A model generated the notes under the pieces. It had not been told where the DNA came from, made no database searches, and worked only from the letters and a program-made list of their open reading frames with translations. From Chrysemys picta bellii (lineage: Eukaryota > Chordata > Testudines > Emydidae), in the NCBI RefSeq assembly GCF_011386835.1, contig NC_088804.1:39047549-39111548 (forward strand): a DNA stretch of 64,000 bases, written 5' to 3'. Numbering within the stretch: the first letter of the stretch is position 1; every line of letters begins with the position of its first letter. Both the position numbers and the translations under genes were made by a program. Positions 1-12,499 of this stretch are shown here, one piece after another.

Positions 1-683
1 CAATATAAAAGAAAAAGTCACTATGAAATGAAAAATCAAACCGTTCTGTTCCGAAAAGGCAAACCCTATCAAAATGTTTCATTACATTTTTAAAAATTAA
101 ATCTTGTTGAAGCATTCCCACAAAACATATTGATTTGAACAAATCTTCGTTTTCTGACAGAAAAGTGCTTCGGTGGAGAAATTTTGACCCACTCCAATTA
201 CCAGCTGGTCATGGTGCTGAGGTGACACAGCTGGGAAAGGAACGGCAAGTCTATCACACCAGAGCGTTACTGGGGGTCTCTTCCTGGCAGCTTGTGTTGT
301 AGTTTAGACCAGTGTGAAAAGGGTGTGAAAAGCTCCCGTTCGGATTTGGGAGCTTTGCACTGGTGTAAATAGTTACATAAGAGGGTGAACTGGGCCCAAG
401 AAGAATACGGACACAAAGAAAGGGGACATGTGTACAAAGGAAGGAACAGCTGAACAGTACAAGCAAGTGCCAATGTGACAACCTCTAAGGTGAAAACACT
501 GGTGTGAACATCACTGCCTTATTGAAATTAGAGATGCAGTCTCATTGTAGTGGTCCATCGCCGTCCCTCTCTGTCAATCTCCCTCACTACATTGTGCCTA
601 TAAGTGCAATGCTCAATAGGGGAATTAGCAGTCTAGGGGCTCTGGCCCTCCGGGCAGGGCAGAACAATAAGCAATCTAAGAGC
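1..683. other. Unique AT-rich sequence, nothing recognised
   Basis: No exon, repeat family or RNA gene was recognised. Open frames here are short and have no family resemblance. Confidence 0.5.
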
Positions 684-691
684 TCTGTGAG

Positions 692-815
692 TAGGGTGAT
701 CAGATGTCCCGATTTTATAGGGACAGTCCCTATATTTGGGCCTTTGTCTTATATAGGTGCCTACTACCCCCCCACTGCCTGTCCCGATTTTTCACACTTG
801 CTATCTGTCACCCTA
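692..815 (+). mobile_element. Short hAT-type MITE (copy A)
   Basis: The 124-bp element has ends TAGGGTGATCAGATG and CTGTCACCCTA as terminal inverted repeats. It is flanked by a perfect 8-bp duplication TCTGTGAG at 684-691 and 816-823. The interior TGTCCCGATTTTATAGGGA block identifies the same family as the copy at 3716-3839. It has no coding capacity. It sits at the edge of the repeat at 824-1400. Confidence 0.9.
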
Positions 816-823
816 TCTGTGAG

Positions 824-1400
824 TAGGCCAGCTGATCTCAGGTGAGTAGGCCGCCAACCCCCAAGGGGGGCAGGAGGACCCAGACCCGCTCTTCTCCACT
901 GGGTCCCAGCCCAGGGCCCTGACAGAAGCAGAGGGTTCCGCCACTGAGTCAGTGGGGATCCCACCAAAACACGCTGATCTAGACTCTGGCAACACAACTG
1001 GATTATTGTCTGCTGTCCCTGGGCTAGTTCCTACTACCCCTTCTAAGGTACCTCCGTCTCCTGGGTTCCTCCGTCTCCCCGGGGTACACGGCCAGCGGCA
1101 GTCCCAGTAGCTCCTCAGGGTACTGGTCAGTCGGCAGTCCCGGCACCTCCTCTGGGTCTTTGGCACAGCAGAGCTCGGTCTTGGGCGCCGGGCTCAGCTT
1201 TGGGTGAGAGACATCTGCTTCCTTCCCCAGGTCTCCTACAACTGAGCAGTAGGGCCTGTCTTTTAAACGTCCTGTCCTGCCCCTCTGATTCCAGTGGGGG
1301 TGGGTGGGCTGGTTCAGCTCCGCCCACCGCGGGAGTGGTATAGTCCCTACCACTCAATCTTAGAGGGAAGCCACGCCCCCTCATTCAACCCATCTAATCC
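824..1400 (-). repeat. GC-rich interspersed repeat, possibly LTR-element derived
   Basis: The region is distinctly GC-rich and reads best on the minus strand, where stretches of open frame encode DQYPEELLGLPLAVYPGETE and similar. A minus-strand TTTAAAAGACAGG lies before it, with GGCGTGGCTTCCC and a CCGCGGTGGGCGGAGC block further upstream. The style resembles leader or terminal-repeat sequence of turtle LTR elements, but no paired LTR, primer-binding site or pol was found. The direct repeat GTGAGTAGGCC occurs at about 819 and 842. Confidence 0.35.
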
Positions 1401-2770
1401 CCTCCCCACCACCTTCCCAACTGATGCAGCAGGTTGGGCAGTGGTAGCCATGGGGTTGATGTTAGCAGGAGCCCTATGGCTAATTCCTACCTCTTTGGAA
1501 GTTTCTCTCTACTATATTTGCCAGTAACTTTTAAGTGTTTGAGCAATGGGTTTCCACCACTCCAGGAGGTGGAGTATTCCACCTTTTTGGTTCTTTTTGA
1601 GCGCTGTGATCAGTTGGGAGGCCCCCGTTCTGGATAAATGGCCAGGTTTCACCATGCCCACCCCCCACAGGTCTGTTTTAAATGGCCCCAGGAACATTTA
1701 TACTTGTCTGCATCCGACATCCCTGTGTGATTACGTTTCATTAGTGTGCGGGGGGGTGGGGGGGGGTGTTAGAAGCAAGGTAAGGTGGTGTTTGGAGGAG
1801 ACTTGGTACGGGTCCGGGAATGAAAGTTTTGGTGCCAGTTTCATGTTCAGGTTGTTTCTACCCCTGCCCCAAAGACGGCTCAATCCTGGCTTTTCTAGCT
1901 CAGCCAGAAGGTCACTAGAAATGTGAACCAGGGCAGGAGCTGGGCTACATTCTGAAAGGGCATAGCCCACTTCTCTGCACCATGCCCTCTGCGGTGCATA
2001 ATGCCACTGCGCTTCTAGCCCTTGGGCATGGGCACACTGAGACCCAACAGAGGTACATATGGCAGGGAGGAAGGCTCCTTGCACCTCACCCACTCCCCAA
2101 GACCCTGCCCAGCACAGGCTAGCTACAAGCTAACTCCAAGTTAGGCATTTTGTAGAGAGCAGCAGAACACAGGCCAAGCCCTGCTATCTGGACCCGTCAC
2201 TCCTGTTCTCTGAATCCCAAATCCGTATGCAAGCTGAATGTTGGTTATCTGAAACTCTGACTCTCTAGAGGTACCAGATGTCCCCAAGGGTGGAATTCAC
2301 TAAACAAATGGCCTGTGATGAATAATTCAGCCTGCTCTCATTATTAACAACATCTTGCAGGATTGAGTGAGCCCACACAGTTGATTAGCAAGCCAGGAGT
2401 CCCTACTCTCAGCAAGTTTTCTACCAGCGCAGGGGATCACGATCTACAGCCAGTGTCTTATCTGTAAGAATCGGTGGAAGTGCTTGTTTGGAAGGTTCTA
2501 CTCTGGCTTCAGTTGGCCAAGTGATCTAGAGGTTTTTCTCAGAAAGCTAACCCTGTAAATACAGGACAATCCTGTATGGAATGAATCAGGTATATAGTAT
2601 CTCCACTGTGAGCAGAGGGGGTGGGGAAGGAAGCACATGTGTTGGAAAGCTTTAGTTCCAGATAGCTGGTCTGCACAGAAAATAAAATACACAATCAGGA
2701 GGCATGGAGCGTGACATGCATTGCTACATAGTAATAACCGCAGGATGCATTCGCTACAGCTGAGTGATAC
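1401..2770. other. Unique sequence, nothing recognised
   Basis: No coding or repeat signal is evident apart from a G-rich run at about 1748-1768. Confidence 0.5.
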
Positions 2771-2874
2771 ATTTACACAGGAGCTAGAGAATCAGGATTC
2801 CTGGGTTCTTTCCCTAGTGCTTTGCGATCTATCTTGGTATGTACATAGCCCCAGCTACGATAGTACCTGGGCAC

Positions 2875-3060
2875 TTGACAATGCATTTATCCTCACAACC
2901 CTCCTGCGAGGCAGGGCAGGGGGTTATTCCCCCAATTGTACAGATGGGAAACTGAGGCACAGAAAGACTAAATGACCTGCTCAGGTTGCTCAGGTAGCCC
3001 GTGATGGAATTGGACGCAAGTCCCTGGCTAGCATTCTGACAACTGGCCTTCCTTTTTAGT
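2875..3060 (-). repeat. MIR-like SINE, minus strand
   Basis: The stretch reads CAGATGGGAAACTGAGGCAC followed by AAATGACCTGCTCAGGTTGC, the hallmark reverse complement of a MIR/CORE-SINE body. It is followed directly by plus-strand MIR-type sequence (3060-3160, TTTCCCATCTGTAAAAC), and a plus-strand start-like segment precedes it near 2790, suggesting one copy inserted into another. Confidence 0.75.
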
Positions 3061-3160
3061 TTTTTAACCAAGTCACTGTGTCTGTTTCAGGTTTCCCATC
3101 TGTAAAACATTGACATTAACGCCTTCCTACTTCACAGGGCTGTTGCTTCATTAATTAGAG
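3060..3160 (+). repeat. MIR-like SINE 3' part, plus strand
   Basis: AAGTCACTGTGTCTGTTTC, GGTTTCCCATCTGTAAAAC and CTTCACAGGGCTGTTG follow the MIR order. Confidence 0.65.
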
Positions 3161-3715
3161 CTTGCTAAAAAGCCGGAGGTTACTAGAATGCTCCAATTCA
3201 CATTCACACAAAGTATGTTGTGGGAGGAGGAGGACAGGTAAGTACCTAGGTTAATAGATTACTAGACAAAGACACAAATTGCAGTGGAATTTACATCTAA
3301 CTGACCCAAATTCATCCCTGAACAATGTCACAAGAGTCTGTGAACCAGCTGGGAATCCCTTCTTTGCATTTCAGGTGCTGGTTTGGTTTGTTCCTTTTTT
3401 AAAAACTGAAATGTGGGCTTAGTGGAGGGACAGACACCTCCCTGTTGCTATAATTTGTAAATCATACCCCTCATTTTGTTATTCAATGTTTTCCCCTTCT
3501 TGTGTTAGTGTATTCCAGGTACCATCTTCTCAGCCAGCCACAACCTCTTGTTTATTCTGTCCAGCTGAAAGCACATACCCCTGGGCCCTGGTCTGGCCGA
3601 GCTCGGCCAATCACTTTACATTTCTGCACCAAATGCAAATTTTCATCAGCTCACCCGCTCCTGCCAACCAATAGCTGTAAGTACAAACAACAATTTAGAG
3701 TGACTCTGGACACAG

Positions 3716-3839
3716 TAGGGTGACCAGACAGCAGGTGTGAAAAATCGGGACAGGGGGTGGTGGGTAATAGGAGCCTATATAAGAAAAAGACCCCAAAATC
3801 AGGACTCTCCCTATAAAATCGGGACATCTGGTCACCCTA
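3716..3839 (-). mobile_element. Short hAT-type MITE (copy B)
   Basis: A second 124-bp copy of the family at 692-815, in inverse orientation. Ends are TAGGGTGACCAGA and TCTGGTCACCCTA. Flanking 8-mers GGACACAG (3708-3715) and GAACACAG (3840-3847) match at 7 of 8 positions. Confidence 0.9.
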
Positions 3840-3989
3840 GAACACAGAGCAGCTCCAACCACAACATTGGGGCTTGGATGAATCTCAAAGTTCAGGGTGG
3901 GTTGACCCTGGAGGTTTATAACGACATTCAGAGCAGATGACCATACCTTAGAGAGCACTGGGTGACCATTTGCAAGAGTGGTCCTGTTG

Positions 3990-4735
3990 ATTTAGGAAGC
4001 GGATCTCTGCAGTTGATTTGAATTTGCACCATTTGAGTTTTTCACTCATTCGGAGATGCTTCATCTGAATGGTGTCCAACTTCTTTTCAATCTCCATGGT
4101 GAGGGCTCAGGTTTCAGTCCTCTACATCAGGGCACTGACCACCAAAACGTTATATGGCCTCAGCTTCATCTCTCTACTTATCGGGGCACTCAGTTTGCAA
4201 AAGACCTTCTTGGAGAGGTGCCCAATTACTGACGCTGGTTTTGCAGGGCGGGCTTCGAGTTCTCTCTCAATGCCACCCATGCTATCGACAACAGAACAGA
4301 GGTAGGTGAAATCACCAGCAATCGCCACTGGGTGGTCACTTACTAGGATGCTAGTGCCTCTAATGCCTTCGAAATCACGACTGGAAGAATTTGGGGTTTA
4401 CCCCAGTTAATTTTCTGGCAGGCTTTTGCCGCTGAGCTCTCCAGGGCTTTACGTACCACAACCACCTCATCCATTGATTCAACAACTATGTCCTCAGTAA
4501 AATCGACACTGGGGAGGTTCTTGTCATCATTGCATAGGCCTGAAATGCATTTACCTAGTGTCTGGTCAAGCACATAGTCTATGATGGCACGCTCCAAATG
4601 GCTGCCAGTTTCTCTCTGGGAATCATCTTCAACATTGACCCTATGAAGGCAGGAGGAAAAAGACCCCTTGGAAGACCTAAAACATGGCGTTGATGGACAC
4701 CTGTCTGTCTCAGGCATCCCATCCTGTAACACGCC
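3990..4735 (-). pseudogene. Decayed LINE reverse transcriptase remnant
   Basis: The minus strand translates to a broken reverse-transcriptase palm and thumb. From 4735 down: a degenerate YADD region, DFTEDIVVESMDEVVVVRKA, then KINWGKPQILPVVISKA. From 4328 down: DFTYLCSVVDSMGGIERELE, ARPAKPASVIGHLSKKVF and MKLRPYNVLVVSALM, then after a stop TMEIEKKLDTIQMKHLRMSE. This order (FADD box, K-LPV, FTYLGS--GG, KL--Y--VV) matches the non-LTR polymerases annotated as endonuclease-reverse transcriptases in vertebrates, probably RTE-like. The catalytic aspartate box is altered (TED for ADD) and several stops break the frame, so it is dead. Sequence to about 5000 may be more of the same element. Confidence 0.7.
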
Positions 4736-5929
4736 AGATCTGGCTCAGGACAGAATATCATGGAGGCACATAACACGTTCAGTGGCTTCTACACGGTCCA
4801 TGAGACCGAACCAAACCTTACAACGACAGGGACAGTTTGCAACATTTGTCTCTACACCTAGAGCTTGGACCTTAACCTCTTCATGGTTTGTGGGGGCTTC
4901 AGATCCAGGGAACTGATCCAGAGCAATTCCAATGTCCTTGGAACGAATCTAAATCCCGTCCCAAGGGCCAAACCCGAACTTCTGACTCAGCTTCCACTTC
5001 GGCAAGATGCCGAAGAGGAACTGAGAACCCCCCAGCTGAGGTCTAGGAGTGAAATCCCGGCCCCGTTGGAAACAAGGCAAAATGCCCATTGACTTCAGTG
5101 GGGCCAGGACTCCCCACAATGAGAGTTATGGGAGCTTGACCCTTCTCAAGACTTAGCCTCAGCATAAGGATGAAAGAGAAATTAAATAAGGTGTCCCAGG
5201 ATTGTGCCCCAAGAGAATGTATTTCCTGACCCAAGCAGATTCCCCCACCCCCTGCCCCCACCCCAAATACATGCTAAAAAACAGTGAGTTTATTTAAAAA
5301 AAATATATAGCTCAGTGAAAAGCTGCTTTGCTTTTTTTTTGTGTGTGAAAGGTTTATGCATCTCTGGAGACCGCTTTAATAAAATGCATTCGGGCTCTCC
5401 AAGCATCTGCCTGCAAATCAGGGGCCAGCCTTTCCCTTCCTGTGCCGACCTGCTGGAGTCTGCTGTTATTCTTGGCAGGCCGCCCTGAGGAAGAGAAATC
5501 ACACTCCCCCCAGCTTGAAGCGGCTGGGAAATGCTGATGTCATGACACCTTCCAACATCCTTCAAGGTCAGGAGGGAGGATAAAAGGGGAGAGGTTTTGT
5601 TTTGTTTTGTTTTTAAAAAAGGTAGTTATTGCCGTGCTCAGGCACTTCCTTTTCATGCTCCCTGTTGTTCCACAAGATGCTGCAGGCTCCACACTTTAAA
5701 AAGCCAAGTGCCAGAGTTATAAACGGCTCCCTCCTACCGCTGCAAGATGGGACCGAGACTCCTTTCGCTGACCATTGGCTGGGAAAGCCGCATAAATCAT
5801 TCCCCACTGGCCAATCACTGGGGGAATTGGCACCAGCAAACTTTGTTGTAGTTCTAGTTTAGTCTGTGTCATTCAGCTTAGCATGGCAGCTAGCAAAGGA
5901 AAACTCGAGATGAACGGGTCATGTTATTA

Positions 5930-6062
5930 CATAGATTGTAAGTGCTTTGGGGCAGAGTCCATCTTTTTGTTCTGGGTTTGTACAGTGCCTAGCGTGCTGG
6001 AGTCCTGGTCCATGATAGAGGTCCCTAGATGCTACCACAATACAAATTAATAATCAAAGCAA
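5930..6062 (+). repeat. L2/CR1-like 3' tail fragment
   Basis: GATTGTAAGTGCTTTGGGGC, GTTTGTACAGTGCCTAGCG and the ending ACAAATTAATAATC are the typical 3' end of an old L2/CR1-group element in reptiles. Similar tails lie at 12500-12600 and 13034-13160. Confidence 0.65.
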
Positions 6063-6439
6063 CACTCAAGCAGCCCAGTATTTCTTGAAAATATTTATGT
6101 ACTAAATCTTACTTTGGACTTCCCTTTCCTCTGAAGAACTATTTCACAACGTGACTCTAGTTAAATCTCACCACTGCCGAACCTCCTGGCTTGTGCATCA
6201 GCAGGCCAGGGCCTCTGCAATCTAATATATTCTCAGTTCTAAAAGACAGGGGACCCTGAATTTGGTTCCAAGTTACTAGCTGCAAAAATAGGATACTGGT
6301 CCACCTCTCTAGATTGCATGGACTAATGCTCTCTTTGGAAAAGAGCTGAGGCAGATAAAGAGAAGATTATTTGGTTCCTCTCTGCTCAGGAACAGCCGGT
6401 CGCAGTTGCTGTAAGCACCTTTGCGCACTAAAATTCAGG

Positions 6440-6620
6440 AGAATAAAATGAATAGATGCTCCCAGCTGTTTCCACAAAGCCAGCCCATGAAACTGTTTAT
6501 AAATATTAAAATGACATCGCCGTGCGGCAGTTGCGCCTGGAATGACTCCGCTGCGTACGGAGTGTTATTTATTGTTTATTGCACCGTCAAGTAGCGCTCC
6601 TGTTTTATGTGCCAGCATCT
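6440..6620. promoter_or_regulatory. Candidate conserved non-coding element
   Basis: Non-repetitive sequence with forkhead-like TATTGTTTATTG near 6570-6581 and an inverted repeat ACTCCG (6545-6550) / CGGAGT (6558-6563). It lacks repeat hallmarks and has the balanced, motif-dense look of developmental enhancers. This is a weak suggestion; conservation cannot be seen from one sequence. Confidence 0.25.
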
Positions 6621-9600
6621 CTTCAGGGCCCTAACGTTTGGGGGAAGTGTGTGATCCATCATGCAGGAAGACAATGGCACAGCCAGGCAACGTAAGCCAT
6701 GCCCCAGGCTCTCTGCAGCATGCATCGCATGGCTGGCCTTCATGGGGCACGCAACTTCAAACGGGCTCATCCTTTTGGAGCCCCATATCACAGGCTCAAA
6801 GCCTCACCCCAGAAAGGGAAAACTTGGCACTTTTACTCCCGATCCAGCAAGCTGCAAATCTCTCCGGATCCCCAACGCTTCCAGCTGCCAGAACTGCCCC
6901 CCACCCACCCCTCAGCAAGCAGTCTAAACTCTTCAGTGCACTTGGCATGCGTTAATTAATCCTCGCAGTGTGCACAGACAGGGAGAAGGGCAAGTGACTG
7001 GACAGAGGGCACACACGGAGACACAGGCAGAGCCCAGGGAAGAACCGAGGACTCAGCTCCCGGATCAGTGCTGCCATAATGCAGCAGGCCCCCTTGAGCA
7101 ATGCTCAGTGATGGAGAAAGGAGGCATTTTATCCTAGCTGCTGATCACCCATTGCCCTGAAACCTGGGAGCGTACGTTGCATTCCATATCCGTACCCTGC
7201 CGGTGCAAACAGCAATGGGGTTGTACTAGTTCGCCCCCCTCAGAAGGATGCTGTCGCTTTCTCCCTTTTCCTGGCTGAATTTAAAACAAAGATCCCCAAC
7301 GGGGTAAGGAACAAACAGCCTTCTGGTGCCGACTGCCAAGCTGCGTGCCTGAACTTATGAACCATGGAAGCAGGAGAGAGGAGGCCGGGCAGGAACCGCA
7401 CGGCATGAGAGCAGGATGTGCAGCGACCTGCGAACCGTGAAGCAGCAAGGAAGGTGAAACGGGAGACGCCGGGCAGGAGCACAGGAGCCGGGCCAAGGGC
7501 TGGAGTGGGGAGAAAGCGAGCATGAAGCATGTGGCATGGGGAGAGGAAGCAGGCGTGGACTGCAGCAGGAGCAAAGGGTAGGGAGGAGACCCCGGGTAAG
7601 ACGACGCATTAGCTAAGAGGCCCCTGAAGGAGGCGCTGATGGGAGATGAAGTTGGAAGCGCCTGCAATACCTGTGCAGAAATCGGTATGTGGAAGAGGAA
7701 GTGGAGAGACAGGAGGGTGCAGCAATCCCTGCTTTTCAGACATCTGTTCCTCTCCCCAGAGGGATGGGGACCGTATGGGGTGCCCTGGGAGTTAACACAC
7801 CAGGATCCAGCTCACTCTTGAGGCTTCACTCACTGCTTTACAAGCATCATCTGCAGAAACAGACGTGCTGGGTTAAGTGTCTCTCAGATCTTCCTATAAT
7901 TCACCCAGGGCCTTGGCAGCCTGTCAGGATAAAGTGCTCTAGGCAAACGGCTGTCTTCCTAGGAGTGCTGACACACAGCGCATTCTCCCCTCCCGCCTCT
8001 AGAACAAGAGCAGCGACTGAGCTCTTCCTGCAGTATGCCCTTTGGACATCAGCACGGCCACTAGAGAGGCAGCAAACCAGCCCAGTGGCCACTGCTCCAG
8101 CTCTCACGGATCGAGCACCCCCACAGGCGCTCAGACCTATGCACGCCGGCCTCGTGAGAGATGCTGGAGGGATGGCTCTGTGCACACCACAGATGGGCAG
8201 GAGTAGCTCAGGCCTCTCCCACGCTGTCCCATCAATGGACTGCACCCTCAGGCCAGAAGGGACCAGCTTCCTAAGGCAACAATGGCAGATCAGAGTCCAC
8301 GGCCCTCCCGAGTCTCTTGTTGAACTCACCACTGAGATGGCTTTTGCCAGGGGCTCATTCCACTGTCAGGAGTGGGGACCAACGCCACACACCAGCCAGA
8401 GTCTCAGCCACATGCGTGTTCACTGAAAGAAGGAGAGAGAAAAATACATGATGTTACTGCACTGGGAGATGCAATTCCAGTGGAGACAATGCACATGCGT
8501 TCCAAAGAGCCAGATGACCAAAGCTACCAGGTTCTTAGCTTTTAGCTAGTTAGTTCTTAGCTAACCACATAGGAAAAGCAATTAAGTGGAACAAAGTTTC
8601 ATAGGGGTATTTTCTGCATCCGCCCCAGTGAGGGGTTTTCTAGCGGGAGGGGGCGTCTAAACAAACAATCGGCTTTTCAATTTTATGGACAAATAAAGGA
8701 GCAATAAAACTGATGCCGGGCTCTGGTGGCTTTTTATTTGCCTGGACCCCAGTGGGATAGCTACACAGCATCGCAGCGATTTTATCTGCCCCCCACTTTT
8801 CATTTGCAGCTGCCACGCCGGACTCACAGGAGGGTCCCTCGGTTCAGTGAGATGGACATTACGATCAGCAGGGAAGCATCAGAAATATAAAGGGAGATTT
8901 GCCTCTCCCCTCTCCTGGACCCCACAGGAGGCTTTCGATAAGCAGTGCCCAGGCCAAGCTGTTTGCAAAGGGGTGGGCGGGAATGCAGCACGAGCGGATG
9001 GTGCTGGGATGTCCTCCCTGAGGCATAACCTGCCATGAGTGCGAGAGCTCGCGGAGAGGCAGGCACCGGTCAGCCCCCACCAGGATGCAGCGAGTGCAAG
9101 TTAAAGGAGAGGCAGGGAAGCTGCTCTCAGGCTCCCTCCTCAATCCTAATGCTCGGCTGAGCGCTGGCTGGAAGGCATCACAGCTAAGGTACATGACACA
9201 GCAGCTTCTGTGCCCGGGGCAGTTAGCTACAGTAGAGCGGCAGAGGCTACCCACCGAGCAGTCAGGGTCACGGCAAGTGTTAGCAGAGCCTGGGGCTGGT
9301 TCCTAGCATAACCCCTTGGTGTGGCCTTGCATGGAGTGTCCCCACAGGTCACGGTGACACACCCGCCCCACCACTTCCAGTGCTAATGACGCATGGCTGC
9401 AGTAACCTGTCACCTCCTGCGCTTGTACTAAGTATCCCCAACAACCAAGACCTCTTTCATATCTGTAGAGGGGCAGGGGCACCCCTTGGCTGACCCTATG
9501 ACTGAGCTAGACCAAGGGAGCTCTCTCAGGGCTTCATTGCTCCTCAAGTGACTTGTGTCTTTTATTACTCAGACTAGACGGCACCAGTGGCCGGAACTCA

Positions 9601-10440
9601 ACATGGAGCCTCCGGGTTTGAATGAAGTCCCCTGGGAACAGCTCTTCTGTCTCCATGGATTGGTTCTCAGGCCAGTCCCCAGTGGACAGGTGTCCACATG
9701 CTAAAAATGCCCCTGCCATCTCTTTGTGGTACCCTGATACCAGATAGGTGACAGGGGCTGAGTGAGCATGGAAATCAAACGCCCCTCTCGGCCCGAGAGG
9801 TGGCCCCTCCAGGTCAAGGGAGACAGAGGCTGTTGGCAGGCTGGTGGCCTTGGCATTTGCTCTCATATATGCAGCATCCTCTGCCCAGTGGCCTCCAAGT
9901 CTCTAGAGCTGCCCGTCCGGCCTCTCCCTTTGATGCTCGGAAAGTGCAAGCGAGTCGGGTCTCAGAGCGGCCCCTGGCATCAGCGACGGCTGCAGGTTCC
10001 GCTGGAAGCTGGTGGGGAGCCGTGTCCTGCACGGGGAGCTTTTGCAGGATATCCAGGAAACCTGTGTTACAATACATTACTTCCTGCCAGTGAAGGATCC
10101 GCAGGCATGGGACAGAACCGATATGCCGGTAAGACACTGCCATCCCCAGGGGAGAGGCAGCGAAGGCAGCAACCCCTGTGGCCATAGCCGAACTGGCTCC
10201 AGGGGACTTCTCAAGAGCAATCCCCCCTATGGCTTATCCACATCAAGGGCATGACGATGCTGGAGAAATGTCCCGTCTGCCATCATCATGGGGGGTGGGG
10301 GGTGTGTGACACCTAGGGGTTTCCTCTTCTTCCCTCATTGGAGACACCAGGCTAGTGAGCCAAGAAAGGGACAGGTAGCTGGGCATGCCTGAGCTCCAAT
10401 CCCAACCCTGCATCACTTTGGGGGAGCCATTTAGGCCAAG
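6621..10440. other. Long unique region without recognised genes
   Basis: No repeat family was recognised. It contains a purine-rich stretch at about 7340-7720 and the longest non-repeat open frame of the window (7689-8426, plus strand). That frame shows no domain, has a long opposing minus-strand frame (7901-8332), and lacks codon regularity, so it is not called as a gene. Confidence 0.45.
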
Positions 10441-10620
10441 GATGATTAGATAGACAGATAAAAATCGGAGAATCAAGTCAGGCTCCAAGACCATTATTTG
10501 GGCTCCCAACTAGGTATCCAGAAGGCCATGGGAGGTGCAGGGGACTCAGCACTTTTGAAGATCAGGTCACTTATTAAGGGGCCTAAATATGGACCTGGGA
10601 GCTGAACTTTAGGCCCCTGT
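10440..10620. repeat. Old sauropsid interspersed repeat
   Basis: GGGGCCTAAATATGGACCTG and AGCTGAACTTTAGGCCCCTG, with ACTTTTGAAGATCAGG between, are like a widespread reptile repeat built around TTTAGGCxCCT palindromes. The boundary is approximate. Confidence 0.45.
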
Positions 10621-10624
10621 GGTG

Positions 10625-10720
10625 GCAAATCGTGCCTTAATCTTTTTGTGCCTCAGTTTCCCATTTGTGAAATGGGGACAATATTTAATGGCCTCACTGG
10701 ACTGTTTGGGACAGCTCAGT
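10625..10720 (+). repeat. MIR-like SINE, plus strand
   Basis: TGTGCCTCAGTTTCCCATTT and GTGAAATGGGGACAATA follow the MIR body. Confidence 0.7.
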
Positions 10721-10769
10721 AAGATGCTGCGATAGGTACTTATCTGACCCCCATCACCGTAGGGTCAGC

Positions 10770-10910
10770 ACATCGCACTCTGTACCATATTTATCCCCAT
10801 GACACCCCTAGGTACCAGGCAGGACTATTAACTGAGGTACAGGGACTTGTCCAAGGGCATATGGGATAGCTGTGGCAGAGCAGGGGCTTGATCACAGGTC
10901 TCCCAAGTGA
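10770..10910 (-). repeat. MIR-like SINE, minus strand
   Basis: TTATCCCCATGACACCCCTA, AACTGAGGTACAGGGACTTG and GTGGCAGAGCAGGGGCTTGA follow the MIR minus-strand order. Confidence 0.75.
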
Positions 10911-12490
10911 GTGTCCTGGGTCATCCTTCCTCTGTCTGCCTTGCACATTGGGGTGTCAAGCACTGCACAAAAGCCAAGCATTGCTGTCACCTTTTGTTTG
11001 CCAGCCAAAGAGACCCCAGGCCAGCTGCCTGGATTGTCACCGGAATAATGTGGCCCACGCTGAACAGCTGCTACAAGGAATTAGCAGAGCCAGCCCAGAT
11101 TTTCTCCTAATTCAGAGGAGTTGTCCGAACTCTCTGCTGAAAGATGAACCTTCTTGCCTGGTTCTAAACCAGTGTTTCACCTGCAGGAAAACAGGAGCTG
11201 CAAATGCCCTGAGAAAGGGACTGGAAGGGTTGCCTGGGCTGGTTGGATCAGCGGGAAGTGCCTGGGCACCCTCTGCCAAGATGCTACTGCGTACCATGCT
11301 ACTGAAAGTCCTTCCCCCAAACTACCATGGCACCCTATACACAGCAACAGTACACCGGGCTGGGTCGGGAAATAGAGGCATTGCCTCTAGAGTGGGAATA
11401 CGACTGTTTCACAGCCAGGCACTTGTGCAGGGATAAACTCAGCTTGGCAGGAAGCCGATACAGTTTGAGGTACATCAGAAACTGTCTATATATGCACACA
11501 CATTTAGGATGGGTCCATTACCGTGGCATGGAGGTACCAGCTAGAATCAGGGCATTCAAAATTGGGTTTCATCTACATAGAGGCTGTTTCATGTAGTGCA
11601 TCTTGGGTACTAACATGCATGGACTCCATGCTTGGGAAACTCAACTGGCTCTTTACTGAGAGAACTATTGACGGAGATGCTGCAATTACAACTAGCATTC
11701 CAGCCGTGTGCACACAGACTGACTTCCTGGTGCTGCTTCCAAACTCTTCCCTCTTGCAACTTGTGCTCCCCCTCCAAGTTCCAGGCAGGGTGCTACATAG
11801 GCAGATGATTCGTCAGAAAGAAGATGCAACATAAAGTGTGTTTAGGGTCTGATCCTGTGAGGTGCCAACCTCCTTCCACTTGTTCAGAATTCTGGATTAG
11901 GCCAGTATTTGCCAGTGAAGTACTAGGGGCTAATTCTGAGGGTCTTACACAGGAAAACACCTCCTACGTAAAGTCTGTGGGATAAATCCTGAGAGAGACC
12001 ATGCATCTGCAACTCCCATGGAAACCAGCAGCCTCTCAGAAGAACTCAGTGTGATGGCTCTGTAAAACAGGGGACTACAGTTCCCATCAGCCCCTTCTCC
12101 AGAGCATTCTATTTCCCCATTCCCCCATTCCCCTAGGTATGCAGAAAAATAAAAATTCTGTCTCAGAATAACCAAATGCATTCCAGTGTTATTATTGAAT
12201 TACAGCCTAGATCAGTCAGACTGAAAGAATTTTTAAAATCTAATAGACTTTTCTAAAGTTTGTTTGCTTTTTGTACTTCACAAGAGTTCGGCATTGAAAC
12301 CAGGTTGGTCAGTTTCACTTTCTGTTTGCAATTAATTTCACTTCCTGGCTCTCCGGCACTTTGAATTGCAAATGCTGTAGGGCATTTCTAAAATCCATTT
12401 AATTGAAATTAAATCCTAAAACCATTTCGGTGCAGGTAGATGGGCTTGAACAAAAATACCCTGTTTGTTGTTCCCCAAACTCTATTTGTC
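10911..12490. other. Unique sequence, nothing recognised
   Basis: No exon or repeat family was recognised. An open frame at 10888-11436 has no family resemblance. Confidence 0.45.
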
Positions 12491-12499
12491 TGATTGTGC

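Noticed and set aside
824..1400. Full LTR retrovirus or Gypsy element
   Set aside because: No second LTR, primer-binding site, gag or pol was found; only a repeat-like leader can be supported.
7689..8426. 245-codon open frame on the plus strand, the longest outside repeats
   Set aside because: It has no recognisable domain, is shadowed by a long frame on the other strand, has no splice context, and its composition (S, P, T, R-rich) fits chance in GC-balanced DNA.
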